A stretch of DNA of 64,000 bases from contig CM073527.1 of the NCBI GenBank assembly GCA_037074615.1, positions 4,304,848-4,368,847 of the forward strand. The letters run 5' to 3'. The notes under the pieces were generated by a model, which was given only the letters and a program-made list of their open reading frames with translations, was not told where the DNA came from and did not search any database. Below are positions 36,960 through 49,342 of the stretch, piece by piece. Numbering within the stretch: the stretch's first letter is position 1; every line of letters begins with the position of its first letter. The translations under genes and the position numbers were made by a program. The stretch is from Leucaena leucocephala. Its lineage: Eukaryota > Streptophyta > Magnoliopsida > Fabales > Fabaceae.

Positions 36960-37640
36960 TATGAATTCTAACAAAATAGGCTTATCCAATGGCCTTGTAA
37001 GCCTCCAGACGTTTGTCCTCTAGCTCCAAATGCTTAGCTACATCATTGAAAGTGATGATGTTTTCATTATAGGTTAAGTTGACTTTCATATTCTTCCAAC
37101 TAGTAGGAAGTGACCTAATGACAACCTAAACTTACTGCTCATCAGATAGATTATGTCTAACCTCCTTTAGTTCACGAATCATGTTGGTCATCTCTCTTAG
37201 ATATTGCCTCATAGGGTTATTTAGCTTAAGCTTATAAGTATCAAATCTAATCATCAAACTTCTAAGCTCGATCATGGAGACTTTTCCAAACTTGTCCTCC
37301 AGGGCTATCCACTGGCTTATGTAGTCTTATATGTCTCAAATTCACACATCAGGTCATCAGCTATGGCACTCAATAGCGTAATCCTTGTAACCCTACTCGT
37401 TTTCTTTTAGGCTAGGTATGCCTCCTAGTATCTCATGTACTGAACAATATTTTCAACCTCAAGTTCCACTAGGGCCATTGATAATAGCTCAATTATATCC
37501 TATTCTTCTAGGATATATTGGACCTTTTAATGCCAAATATCCTAGTTATCCCCGTTGAATTTTTTTCATTTGTTCAATTTAGCAATAATGTTCTTGGTTG
37601 TCATCACTCAGTTTCAATTCTATGACAAACTTATTCCACA
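36960..37640 (-). pseudogene. decayed Copia gag fragment
   Basis: The minus strand reads as a broken UBN2-type gag beginning near 37605 (ATG, NIIAKLNK), with phrases such as VQYILEE and ITLLSAIADDLMCEFETYKT. Frameshifts and stops are frequent. It aligns block by block with 4240-4877. Recognisable protease, integrase or reverse transcriptase sequence does not follow, so only the gag end remains. Confidence 0.75.
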
Positions 37641-38410
37641 TTAATTTATATTCTATCTAAAAAAAGAAAATTTGAACCATAGAATATTGAAGTGAATTTA
37701 AGTATATAGTATATATGAAATATATAATGTCATGTACTTATATCATTTTTTATCAGAAAATGATAACATCACCCACGCCCACGATCAGGAAAATAGCCCA
37801 CAATCAGGAGAATACTTTTGTATCTCCCATCATATAGATGCTATCAATAGCCATCATGTCCTACCAAAAACCTTATAAGCACTATACTGATTAAATTACC
37901 TCTAGAAGACTCATTATATAAAAGGCTCCCACTTACAAAAAATATACATTAATCATTAACTAAGAAAAATAAAACATGTTTCTTTAAGATATAAGGCATG
38001 TAACAAATTCTAAGTCTTTACAAAAAAAGGAAGAGTAAAAAAAACATGTCTTTAACACAGAAAAATGAAAGAAAACAAATACAAATATGCATTATTTGAT
38101 ATGAGAACAACAATACGCAAGCATCGCTTTTCTTAGTTTCTTAAGTTTACGAGTCACTTTCACATAACTAGATACAAACCCTATAGTCTTAATCTAGTAG
38201 ACCTTCCCTATAGGTCTACCTTTAAACTTGCATCTAACTCTTGTTGCTCTTATATATTTTATTATGACTTTTATGTAGAATTCAATATTCTGGTTATCTT
38301 CATAGATTCAATGTATTTGGCGAGCACGCTATTAATGCCTTTTATATATATTAATTTGGTTGTATCTCTTTTAACTATACTCATAGCCAAGGTAAGGGCA
38401 CATGGTTGGT
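37641..38410. other. no gene seen; possible LTR remnant
   Basis: AT-rich DNA upstream (minus strand sense) of the gag fragment. It includes repeated ATCAGGA.AAT motifs near 37780-37815 and TATATAAAAGGCTCCC near 37916. It could be the leader or 5' LTR of that element, but borders are not visible. Confidence 0.3.
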
Positions 38411-38773
38411 TCACTTCTTCTCTTTCCTCAACTTAAGATTCATCGAGAAGAGTAGGCACTGACATGGGGGTGAATCTGAAGAAACTAGGAAAGGTTCGTC
38501 AGGAAGGGATTTGATGGGGAATAAAATTTTTGACCTCGGTCTAGAATCATTACATACTACTTGAGGTTCCTCATGTTGTGGTACCTCCATTAACTCCTCC
38601 AATTCTTCTTTAGGAAATTCATCAAGGTCTTCTTTTGAATCATCTTCAGGTTCCCCCTCAGGGTCCTCCTGAAGGTTCACCATAGGTTTATTAATGTCTT
38701 TACTTTCTATAAGATCATTGTGTGGATCCTCTTCTTCAAAAAGTACTGCATCCTCATCCTCACTTTGATGTTC
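38411..38773 (-). other. unrecognised acidic open reading frame, possibly a remnant
   Basis: An open frame of about 120 codons on the minus strand encodes a very acidic stretch (EEEDPHNDLIES, EDPEGEPEDDSKEDLDEF) followed by a basic tail (LKLRKEKK). It has no ATG near the 5' edge; it begins with a GTG next to a CACTA-like sequence. I recognise no domain. It could be an exon or gag fragment inside transposon debris. It has no neighbour gene to place it with. Confidence 0.3.
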
Positions 38774-38776
38774 ATA

Positions 38777-39040
38777 CACTAGTAAAAAAATATTTCTTTA
38801 GTCTAGGTTTGATCAAGTCCGCAAGAAACCAAAAAAACTTTTTTTGTCACCTTCCACATTTTTTTTCTTAGGCTGGGTTGGATCCTATGATCCGGCCCAG
38901 TCTGACAGAAGCAAAAAAAAAAATTGTCTCCTTCCACGATCCTATGATCTAGTTCCCTACACGGGTCGAGTCCGTCAGACCCAATTCATTCTCTACTCCT
39001 TAAATTCACCGTCCAACATCTATTTTCGACATTCTTAGTG
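38777..39040 (+). mobile_element. possible CACTA terminal fragment
   Basis: It begins CACTAGTAAAAAAATATTTC, resembling CACTA terminal repeats. It is followed by repeated subterminal motifs (GGATCCTATGATCCGG near 38880, CGATCCTATGATCTAG near 38937, CTTCCAC twice). No opposite end was found. Confidence 0.4.
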
Positions 39041-39346
39041 TCATTTTCTTTGTTTTTTATCCCCCACACAATAGGACCAATTTCGAAGCCTAAAAACACA
39101 TTTTTCAGGTGACCAAATTTGAATGATGAAACATGGATGGTTACGACAATGTACTTATGCTTATTCTCTTTTGTTTTAAGGTTCAGATGCATGTTCCATG
39201 TCTTTTAACACAAAATGAATACTGGAATCCAAAATAAAGACAAAAACACAACATATAACCAAAAATGAAAGACCACAGAGAAGCAAATACGGTGGGAAAA
39301 AAAATGAAAAACCAAATATATTTACAAACCTTTTATTCCATAATAA

Positions 39347-39761
39347 CTTGGCTCTGATATTAATGAAAGATTTCGGGTATACTTGGAATCTGAATTTGAC
39401 TCACTGAGTACCCACACAAAACTGAAGCACCATAATAGACTCCTGGATATGTTACACAGCAAATATACCAAAGGAGAGAAAAAGAAGAGATGCGCGTGGA
39501 GAACTCTTTTCCAGTGCAAAAAGAGAAGGAGGAGGGGAGAAGGAAAACAAAGAACTAAACTCTCTCAATCTGTGGGTGCACCATTGTGTGTTATTGTGGA
39601 CTGAAAGAGAAGGGGAGTGGGATTATATTAATTGGCCACTACCATCACACTCCCATTATTATACATATATACCATATTCTTTCCATTATTCTCTTAATGA
39701 CTTCAATCTCTATTTAGTTTAAGCTTAATCCACAAAGGGTGGATCAACCTATTTTCTAACA
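39347..39761 (-). mobile_element. Copia-like LTR plus primer binding site, minus orientation
   Basis: On the minus strand a segment begins TGTTAGAAAATAGGTTGATC (39761) and ends TTTCA (39364). It is followed directly by TTAATATCAGAGCC, a two-base variant of the initiator Met tRNA binding site (TTGGTATCAGAGCC). This looks like the 5' LTR (398 bp) of a minus-oriented element whose body has decayed or been replaced. The gag fragment at 36960-37640 has the right orientation but I cannot prove it belongs. Confidence 0.55.
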
Positions 39762-40250
39762 ATAATCAATTTGTAAAAATTAAAAAAATTAATTTAGTCA
39801 TTTGTAAAAAATTTGTGTATTAGTTTTTTTAAAATATATTTTATAATCATTTGCATCAGTTTGCCTCAATGAAAAATCACATATATGTAATCAATAAGAA
39901 AGTTTAGGAAAAAATTACAAATCTACAAAACAAAATATATTTAAATCTTATATTTAAAATCAAAACAAACTCTTTTACTAGGTCTTATATTTAAAATTAG
40001 AGGGATATTTTTTGAATCTTTCTTAACATAACTTTATTCAAGTTTAGTCCTTAAATTTAATTTAACTTGGGGAAAGATATAGCAAAGCTGAGCTAGTGTT
40101 GGTAGACAAAAACCCAACACACAGTAATATAAGATTGTTATATTGCTGTGACAGAATTAACCTCTAAACTATCAATTAAGAAATACTGCCTGATTTTTTC
40201 CTAAAACAAACAAGAATCCACATTTACTTGGGATAGTGGAAGTCCAAAAG

Positions 40251-40254
<4 letters not shown>

Positions 40255-40284
<30 letters not shown>
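40255..40284. repeat. (TA)15 microsatellite
   Basis: An uninterrupted TA dinucleotide run. Confidence 0.97.
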
Positions 40285-40287
<3 letters not shown>

Positions 40288-40539
40288 ACTTGTGAATTTG
40301 GTCTAATAAATGAGCTAAAGGAAGGAGTGTGCTCGCATGTACTATAACGGGCACACTACTTTTGAGCTTTTGAGCACTCTTCACCAATTTTGCCAAGTTT
40401 GCTGTTTTATGTTTATGTTGTTCTCCTACCTTGTGTTCTCGTAAGGAGGGACCTGTTTAATCGTGGAGAGCGGCGTGTTTTAATCTACTGTTTTTTTTTT
40501 TAGGTACAATTAATCTACTGTTTTAAAATACTATATGCC

Positions 40540-41075
40540 TGTTTAGAAAATGTCAAATCTAAGTTTAAAATTTAAATTTAACTCAAAATCTAGATTTGGA
40601 GAAATTTTAAAATAAATAGTCATATTTATTCAAACGAGCTTTTAGACTAAATTATAGTTTAAAACTAAAGTTTCAGATAAATTGATCAGAGTAGTTTATA
40701 GAACAGTAAACCGACTTATGAATTAACCAATTACTATATTACCCCTACTTTTTTTACACCATCTCTCCTCTTTCTTATTTTTTCTTACACCCTCTCTTAT
40801 TTTTTCTACACATTTTCTCCTCTCATACTTTTTCTTAACTATCTCTCCTCTTCTCTCTCCTCTCATCTCTTATCTCTCCTCATTTAATACTTATACCATT
40901 TTTCATAATTTACTAATAATAAAAATACTTCTAAAAATAACTATCCAAACACTCATTTATTCAAAACCATATTTTTTTTCATAAACTCTTCTCCAAAAAC
41001 CCTTTTCTATAAGTTGCCTAAAAATTCTTATTTTTTATAAGCCATTTTTCAAACTCTTATCCAATCAGAGCCATG
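40540..41075 (-). mobile_element. MITE-like family, copy 4, inverted
   Basis: The reverse complement reproduces the layout of copy 3: GAATAAATGAGTGTTTGGAT, a purine tract rich in GAGAGATGAGAGGAGAGA, then TAGTAATTGGTTAATTCATA. This supports a dispersed family rather than chance AT-richness. Confidence 0.6.
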
Positions 41076-41448
41076 TGTTACTAAATAACTCTTAAATGTG
41101 ACTCGGACCCACTGAATATATACCGGTGCTGCCAACATACTTGCCCAAAGAAAAAACAAATTGCTACAAATTTGAAAATAGAGTAATGAATAACAAGTTC
41201 TCCAGAAAAATCAGGTGGCATAATGAACATAAGAATTTCATGTAAAGTGACAATGGGACCCAAGAACGAAGAGAGGAAGACTAAAGCTACAGTTTACAGT
41301 TACATATTACACATGGAAACTTGCTTCCATCTCCATTACAGTTGCTTTAGATGCAGGCAGAAGCAAAGAAGCTGTTTTACAGATATGACACAGTAACAAA
41401 TGAGCGAGAGAGAGAGAGGCAATTGAAAGAAACCAATGGCATGACTTT

Positions 41449-44400
41449 TTATTCAATAGGAGAAGAGATTTTCTTGTGCTTTCCATGTCTTTCCTTCACT
41501 TTCACAACTTTACCATTTCCATTATTATTCTGGTTGCTTACAGATCCCTCTTGCGCACTGCACATCTGAGATTTAAGCTTGAACCCAAATTTCTTAGTCA
41601 CGGTTCCCCACATGCTTGATTCCTTCGACCGACCTAATTTCTCCATCTCCTGCCTCATGTTTGAACACTCCTTCTCAAGCTCAGATACCCTCATCCTCAT
41701 GCTGTCCATGCCCACTTTCAAAACTTGGTTCTCCCTCACTGCCATCGCCCATCCTCCCTCGTTAGAACCAGTGAAGCCACTTCTTAACTGTCTCGATCCG
41801 TCAAGATTGTCCGAAACCAAAAAGCAACCAGCAATGGAAGTCCTTAGCTGGAGCTGCTCAAAGAACAGAACTTGAACTATTATTCTAAGGGGTAGCCTCT
41901 CATTTTGTGCAGCATGGGTACAAGCTTCTAATGAGAGCTTCTGGCAGTCCATCAACCTGCAAAGTTGCTCTCTCTCAGATTCTGCCAACCAAGGGTGAGA
42001 CTGCAGTTTGGGAAGACAAAAGTGAATCAGTCCATACCGACAAAGATTTTAAGTCCATCATTCAAACCAGGCCAGAAGGCATGCCAACTAGTGGAAATGT
42101 TAACCATGAACAACAGAATCTGATTTAAGCAATTTAACAGAACGGTATGGCGAAGTATATGATACAAGCACCGAGAGTTTAAATAACACTAGTAGTAAAA
42201 TATAAGACAAAAACTAATATGATAGTAAGCCTAGATATGCCTCACTTGTGGCAGTATACAAGCTAAATTCAAAATTCGAACATGCACAAGATGATCTTGA
42301 AAGAACTTTAATGAAACAACTTGTTCTAGGTTGGTACCTTTAAGTAAATGTCTATAGCACGGTATAGGCCATCGTCCAATGGCCTAGCATACTCTGGCAC
42401 AGCAGCAGAAAGAGCTTGAAATTTGGGAAGCTTCAAGTTAACATCTGGGGCAACCTCTGCCAGGTAACCATCAATAAGTTTGGCTACCATGGTGATGGGT
42501 GTCAGTGAAGGCGAACCAATCAGCTGACCATCTTCTATAGAACATGGAGAGGCATCGCCAGCAACCTGATCCATTGCAAGGAAGTGTTCAACAATTCTCT
42601 GCACACAGTCAACATTGTAAAGGGTTTCCATTGAATGTGAGAAATTAGGCATCAAGAGATCATCGAGGCTAGCTTGATCAAGCTGCATCCCGATCCGTTT
42701 CTCTAAATTTGATATGCATGAGGGGTTTACTCGAAGAATCGTGGCAGTTCGAAGTAAACCAGACAAGAAACTTGTTGGGACTAGACCCTTCTGCATAGGG
42801 AGTAACTGGACAATCTCCTCTAGCAGAACTTTCTGGTCTTCTTCAGATGGAGGAGACCCTAAAGCCACTACTGCTAGTCGAGCACTGGACTCGCCAGAAA
42901 CCTGACGTCGATTTAACCCTGGCAGGTATGTTTTAGCATAGAAAGCAATGGAACCAGCAATTATCTCCTGCTTAATGCCACGTGATTCCATGACTTCTAT
43001 CAACCTCTTGTAAAGTGACAAACTCAAAGTCGAGACATCCTCATACCACCAATCTGAATTTGAGTTCTTTGGTCTTGCCCCTGTACTTATACCATTCCAC
43101 AAAACACTTCCACCAGGGCTCTGCATTTGCCCCCCATGTTCCAGAACTGGCCACCCAAATAGATTTGGATCAGTAGATGCTTTTGCAGCAAGTGACTCAA
43201 TGCACCTTTTGGTGATGTTGAGCTCCTCAGTATAAGGCATGGCGTCATCACAGGTTTGAAGTGCCTTCAGAGAGTCCTTCCAACTTCGATGGGCCACTTG
43301 GTTGAGGAAGGTTTCTGTTTGTGAAATTAGATTACCTTCACCATATTCCTCTGTCATTTCAAGCCACTCTGCAGCACAACGGAGGTACACTACATTAGAG
43401 GCAGTAAGTTCAAGTTTCACACCATAACAGAATTTCGCAACAAGTTCAAATGTTTTCGCCCCTCCAGGAATGCCAGGGATGTTTATGGCGCATTCATCCT
43501 CCTCTGCTTCAGAAGCTTCGGCAATCAGTCTTTCCATAACCCCACTTCTAGAGAGCAAAGGGAACTGCATTAAATGACATATGAACACAAATGAAATTAT
43601 GAATTGGTATGGTTTTCTTAAACACCTACCATCTTACTAATCACATATAGCATTCATGTTCTACCAGACAAGCTAAATAGAATGGGAGAACAACCCACAA
43701 TTTGGAAAGGAATGCAAATAGCTCCAAGGTACAAAGACATCAGAAACACGTTATATCAGTACAAGACATCAGAAACACGTTATATCAGTACAAGCAAACA
43801 TATTTAATTATAGTTTCTGTTTTGCCTACGGAGCCCAGCCCAACAATAGCAAAATCATTTTTTCTTGCTCTACTTAGAAGTCAGAATGCTCCAGAATGCA
43901 CAAGATATAATTTGTCACAGATTGTATTCACATGCTTTCAGCTAAAAATATCTTCATGAAAGATTTGGCATACATTTCCGAGACAAAACTGGACCTAAAA
44001 CATACCTCCCGAATTTATAGCTCGTCAACTGGAAGAAATATAAAAATATCTTAAAGATATAAGTACCTTGTGAAGGTGGAAGGACATCTCCCCAACTTCA
44101 ACAACTATATCACTAGGAAGCCCAGTGGTGCAGAACCTATGACAATAACAGATTTATAAGCGATTCTATACTGTCTAAAGACAAAATTTAGTCTTGCTTT
44201 TTTTAAAAAAAAAAAACAGAAAGAGTGCAATTATCATCTGCGATAATTAAGAACAGGTAGTTATCAAATCAGTTTCTTTATATTGGCTTACATCAATAAT
44301 CATTGTCATTCTTTGTGTTTGCATAATGTGAAAGTATTATTTGAACAAAACACAATCCAATTTATCTCTACTAGTAGTCCGAAAGGAGAAAGGTTTTCAG

Positions 44401-45031
44401 ACTTCATAATCAGAGATAGTGTAATATGACATATACTCAAGCTTATCAACAGCAGAAAATATGAAACATGTTGGAATGAATAGAGAAGGTAGTCTGTCTC
44501 ATCTATGACATGAAGTATATAAACAAAAAGAATCATGCAGATTGCAATAAACTATTGGAAATTTCAGTTTTTACTTTCACTCCTGCCATTGGTACACTGG
44601 ATGGTCCCAAAGTTGGATTGAGATCTTCTAGTGCAGTAATGCACAGTACGTTTGGGAAAGAGTAACAGTATATTTCTGGAGCACACTTCCTCTAACAAAT
44701 TCCCTATTTACCCTTTTTCTCACTCTAAACACACAATAATTCACGGCTTCATTGCAACTAACCCAGATCCTTCATAGTCTACTATGAACTAAGCAAATGA
44801 AGATTCGTAATAGAAAGACCCATCAAGTACCATAAACCAGTAAGCTCTTCCATTATCAATATTTCAAGCTAAACTCCACTAAGTTAATGACAATCGGCAA
44901 CCATTCAGTTTAGAATTGATGAATTTAATAGCAGAAATCTGTCTAGGAAGCATAATAGAAAGGGGAACATACCAGGCCTGCCCTTGACGCTGGAATGCCT
45001 CAGCTTTAGAACCCAATTTCATGCAAGCCAT
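41449..45031 (-). CDS. BTB/POZ and NPH3 domain protein (NRL family, At1g30440-like), 4 exons, 635 aa
   Basis: NRL proteins are plant-specific, mostly plasma-membrane-associated; several act as CUL3 E3 ligase adaptors or phototropin/auxin signalling partners. The exact role of the At1g30440 subgroup is not established. Exons on the minus strand: 45031-44973, 44136-44067, 43564-42338, 42000-41449, all with GT-AG introns and 1908 nt in total. The start MACMKLGSKAEAFQRQGQAW and the phrase DIVVEVGEMSFHLHKFPLLS place it in the At1g30440 subgroup. BTB domain covers about residues 28-125. The NPH3 domain starts around DWWYEDVSTLSL and includes LVPTSFLSGLLRTA, YLAEVAPDVNLKLPKFQALS and ACTHAAQNERLPLRIIVQVL. 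A predicted coiled coil (MDSMRMRVSELEKECSNMRQ) lies near residue 550-580 and a basic tail (KVKERHGKHKK) ends the protein. Length is slightly below the Arabidopsis protein (about 665 aa); no lesion is seen. Confidence 0.97.
43736..43797. repeat. 29-bp direct duplication in intron 2 of the NRL gene
   Basis: Two exact copies containing ACATCAGAAACACGTTATAT followed by CAGTACAAG lie in tandem within the intron 43565-44066. Confidence 0.9.
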
Positions 45032-47529
45032 TTCCTCAAGTGCAAGAAGGTAAGAACTCAACAACAGAGTTCGGAATAAACCTTATCAATCAAATACTTC
45101 TCAAAAGTCCTCCAATCAATTTATTATTAAACTTATCTCACTCATACTCGAAGTTACTTCAAAACGCAGCTTCTTCCCGATCTCTTCGCTTTGCCGAATC
45201 CACCAGTAGATTTAACCCAAGAAATAAACAACTTTAAGAGATTAAAAAACAAACCCTAAAGTGCTAAAACCACCTCAATAGCGCAAACCCAGAAACACTC
45301 TAAATTGAACAGAAAAACAAAAAAAAAAAATCCTCAAATTAAACTACTGAGTTTAGGTCAACAACCGAGTTCTCTGTTCTAGAAAACCATTACCAAATCT
45401 TCCCTACAAGTCAATAATACAAGAACCAAACCCAAAACGCGACACAAGGGACAAAAATCACTCATGCGCATTATAGAAAAAGTGCTATTGCTAGTCACAG
45501 TGGGGTAAACTAAAAGTCAATGTGGGAAGGCTCCTCTGGCAAAAGGGGCAGCTGAAAAAGAAAGAAAGGGCTTTGATTGAAAAGCTCGGGGTGTCATTAA
45601 TGGCAGCTCGAAGATCAATTCCCTGCACATGTGGGGTCCTTAGCTTCAAACACACTCATTGCATTTCTTGAACTTATCTTAGGGTTGGAGAATCTCTAAG
45701 AAGAAGCATGAACGCACATTTGACTCGAAATGAATAATGTAATAAAAATCGTTTTGTGTGTTTAGTGAGAATTAAGTATAGTTTAATGGCGATGCCAGCT
45801 TCACAGAAACAGTAACTTACAGTGAGCCCATGTGAATCCGGCGTTATTAAACCATAAATTGAATATTCTTAAATGAATAGCAATTAAACATATTAAAGTA
45901 AGATTTTAAGTTTCAGTTTCAGTTTCAGTTTGACGTTGGTGGATATTACTGAAATATATATTTAAGTTAATTCAATATAATTCATTAATATAATCTACGT
46001 CTCTAACAACTTCTAAAGGCTTATTATTATTTTAATTGAAAGAAAAAAATAGATATAATTTTTATACTATACGTTAAGTTTTAGAAGATTCTAAATAATA
46101 ATAAAAGATTATTATATTTAGATAGTTTTTTATATTCTTATTAAAAATATTAAATTGTAAATATAACAAACTTATAAGTTTTTAGTAAAAAAATGATATA
46201 CAAAAATGAAATAATTTTTTCGATGGAATTTAGGTCAATTGAAAATGACTCAGGTTTTTTCTAAGTAAAATTTCAATTTTAGAGTGTGAGCTTTATAGAA
46301 CGAAAAGGAAAATTATATTGAAAGAACTATTCTTAGTAGATTTTTTTTTTTTGCTAAGCACTTGGAAGCTTATTATAATTTAACAATCCTTAAATTTAAA
46401 GTAGGAGTAGTTAATAATATTCGACATATGATGTTGGCCAAAATAATATTGGCTATATGATGATTATTTTAAAAAAAAATATGTTATATTTTGATTAAAA
46501 GATTTGATAATAAATATAAAACTTTCTAAATATAAGATTTTTGTTTTAAAAACAAAATTAAATTTTTTTCATAATTTTCATAATTATATATTATTTTTAA
46601 ATTTTACTAAAATTACACAGACATTTGCTTTTAGAACATATTGACATACACAGTCAAATTTGAGTTAATAGAATGATATGCAGATAATTTTATAGTTTTT
46701 TAAACAATTTCAAATAATTTTTGAAATTTTATTAATAAAAAAGAAAACTAATTAATATTAAAAATATTATGCATACAGACCTAAAATTAAAAATGATGCA
46801 TACGGACTTAAAAATAAAAAAAAAATTAAGTTTTAAACTTGAAGATAAAATAGTTATTTATGTATGATTTAAATTGTAGGTATAATTTAATAGATTATAT
46901 TTAAAATTTAAAATTTAATTCGATTATATTTAAAATTGAAAATTTAATTCATTTAACTCAATTCTTTAAATCAGAATTATGCAATAAATTGATTCCTATG
47001 TTTTTTTTTAAAAATTCATAGTTCTTCAATAATTCAATTATAATCAAATTATAAACTGTTAAAATTAACATATTAAATAAATAAAATTTAAGGGATTATT
47101 TTTTAAATTCATTTAAAAAAAGCATAATATTTAAAAAGGGAATGATTGATTAGGGGTCTACGCGAAGGGGACACACGTGTGAAAAGCCAGGCCTATGCCA
47201 TGTAACAGTGGGGGTGCTAATCACCTTTAACAAAATTAAGTACTAATTAATTGTTTATAAAGCTCAAGTTTTAGAGGGCATTTTTGTAAGTTTAAACCCA
47301 AAATCAAGGGTAGATATGGAATGCTATATTGATAGGGTCATTTATTATTATTATTATTATTACTAAAACTGGTCATATTTATTGCCGTTAAGTTACGATT
47401 ATTAATTTATTATTGTAGCCACAGGGAAGTGGTCAAGTCATTGAAAGGAAATGCATTAAATTGTAATTCCTGGTCTTGCTTAGAGATAGTGATATAGGTT
47501 TCTGTGTAATCCTCCTATGCAGTACATCC

Positions 47530-47566
<37 letters not shown>

Positions 47567-48790
47567 ATTCCAGCTAATAGGAAATTATTTTTTTAGACCA
47601 AAAAAACAGAGTTAATAGAAAATTAATTTTAAATAAAATTTTTAATATTATTTTATCTTAATTTATAAACTTTTTTCTAAAATTTCTATTAGAAAATCAA
47701 GAACAATCTTAAAGTTTATTGACTCTTTCTAAAAATTAACAAAATTTTTAACTTTTTTCTTTTAAATATTATATTTTTTTAGTAGTCAAAAGGCGGAGTT
47801 TAAAAAATATTAATCAACATTAAATAAGAACAATATGAAAAAAATAAAAAATAAAAATAATCTCTAATTTAAGTCTTTTATGACGGGAAAAATACTAACC
47901 ACTAAGATTATTTTTCTTTTTAGCCAACAAGTAACCACTAAGATTAGTTGTTACTTTATTTTAACAGTTATTAGAAGATACAACTTTTAAGCAATCAATT
48001 TGATTTGGTCAAATTCTCCTTTAGAGATTCTTGGTACAGTCACCTCTATGACCTTCAATGATTTAGTAATAAAGGATAAGAGATCATATTCATGAAATCG
48101 TAATTACTAATATGCTTTTTTTCTATTTATAATGTGATTTTAAAAATAGCCAGATGCATAATCTTTGCTGTAACAATTATTGTGGAGGCTTGCTTGGTAA
48201 CAAAGTTATTTCCAATTTCAATGGAGTTATTTTAGGCTTACATGTGGGAAGATGACAATGAACGGTTTGCACATTTCTACGTGGTTCTTGAAAATTTTTC
48301 ATTTCTTGGAATATGATGGAGGCAGATTTTGATTCCAAGACCTTTTGGAATTGAAGATGGTTGTTAATTTACAACGTTGATAATTAATTTATATATATTT
48401 ATACTTTTGAAAACTTTCTAGATGTTTTGTTCTTGATATTATGTTGTAATATGATTATAAGATTATTTTGTGTGATGAATGATTCTTCCGCAACTTAATT
48501 TTTTTAATATAAAAAAATACCATATTTATCCTATTTAATTATTAATTATGAAAGTATCATATATAATTATTAATTATGAAAGTAATCAAATATCTAAATT
48601 TAATGTGAATAATATTTTTCCTTCATACTACATAAACTAATATCCATTTGTAATTAATATTATTCATTTTAATTTTGTAATATATAATTAATGTTATTGA
48701 TAGTAATACTGATAAACTAATATACAAAAACTAATATTATTAATTAATGTCAATATTAATTTTGTAATATATAACTAATATTATTGATAC
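45032..48790. other. 5' flank of the NRL gene and AT-rich spacer
   Basis: The first several hundred bases above 45031 should hold the 5' untranslated region and promoter of the minus-strand NRL gene. From about 45850 the DNA is strongly AT-rich with no gene. A (TA)n run lies at about 47536-47563 and a TTAATTATGAAAGTA repeat at about 48545-48590. Confidence 0.5.
47536..47563. repeat. (AT)14 microsatellite
   Basis: An uninterrupted AT dinucleotide run. Confidence 0.95.
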
Positions 48791-49132
48791 TGTTATAAAA
48801 TAAGAGAAGATGAAGAAGTTAAAGAGGAGAAAAAATAACAAGACAAAAGAGTGAAATAGGAGGCAATAGGGTATCCTTCATATGCTTGTATATTCACTTA
48901 TCCAACTACTTTATACATAGCCACTATTTATAGGTCATAACCATTACAGAATAAACATAAGGTTACAAAGGATTAAAGAAGAATAAAATGACATTAACTA
49001 TAAGAAACCCCTCTCAAGTCATTCATTGAGGAAGTTATAGTTTTATGGCATAAAGGCAAAAAGGAATCTTAAGAGGAATCCCAAGAGGTAGAAGTTATAT
49101 GGACATCCACATGTGCAAGAATATTTGCAACA
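48791..49132 (-). repeat. 3' LTR of the minus-oriented Copia element
   Basis: 342 bp, aligned without gaps by eye to 54962-55303. The plus strand reads TGTTATAAAATAAGAG...TTGCAACA. Confidence 0.95.
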
Positions 49133-49342
49133 CTCCCCCTGGATGTCCATGACAGATATTGTGCCTCATTAAAACCTTATTAGGAAAAACGCATTGGGAC
49201 AAAAATCTAGTGAAGGAAAAAGAGTACACAATATTTATTTAGGTTGCCTTATCAAAAATATTTTCAGGAAAACCCAGTGAAAAACAAAATCCTTAAAATG
49301 AAGAGTACATCAAGTACTTATTTACTCACCCTAATGACGTTG

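Larger units (their letters stand above)
39762..41448. other. intergenic, downstream of the NRL gene
   Basis: It contains a (TA)n microsatellite (40255-40284) and a MITE-like copy (40540-41075). The 3' untranslated region of the NRL gene should lie just below 41449. No other gene is seen. Confidence 0.5.
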
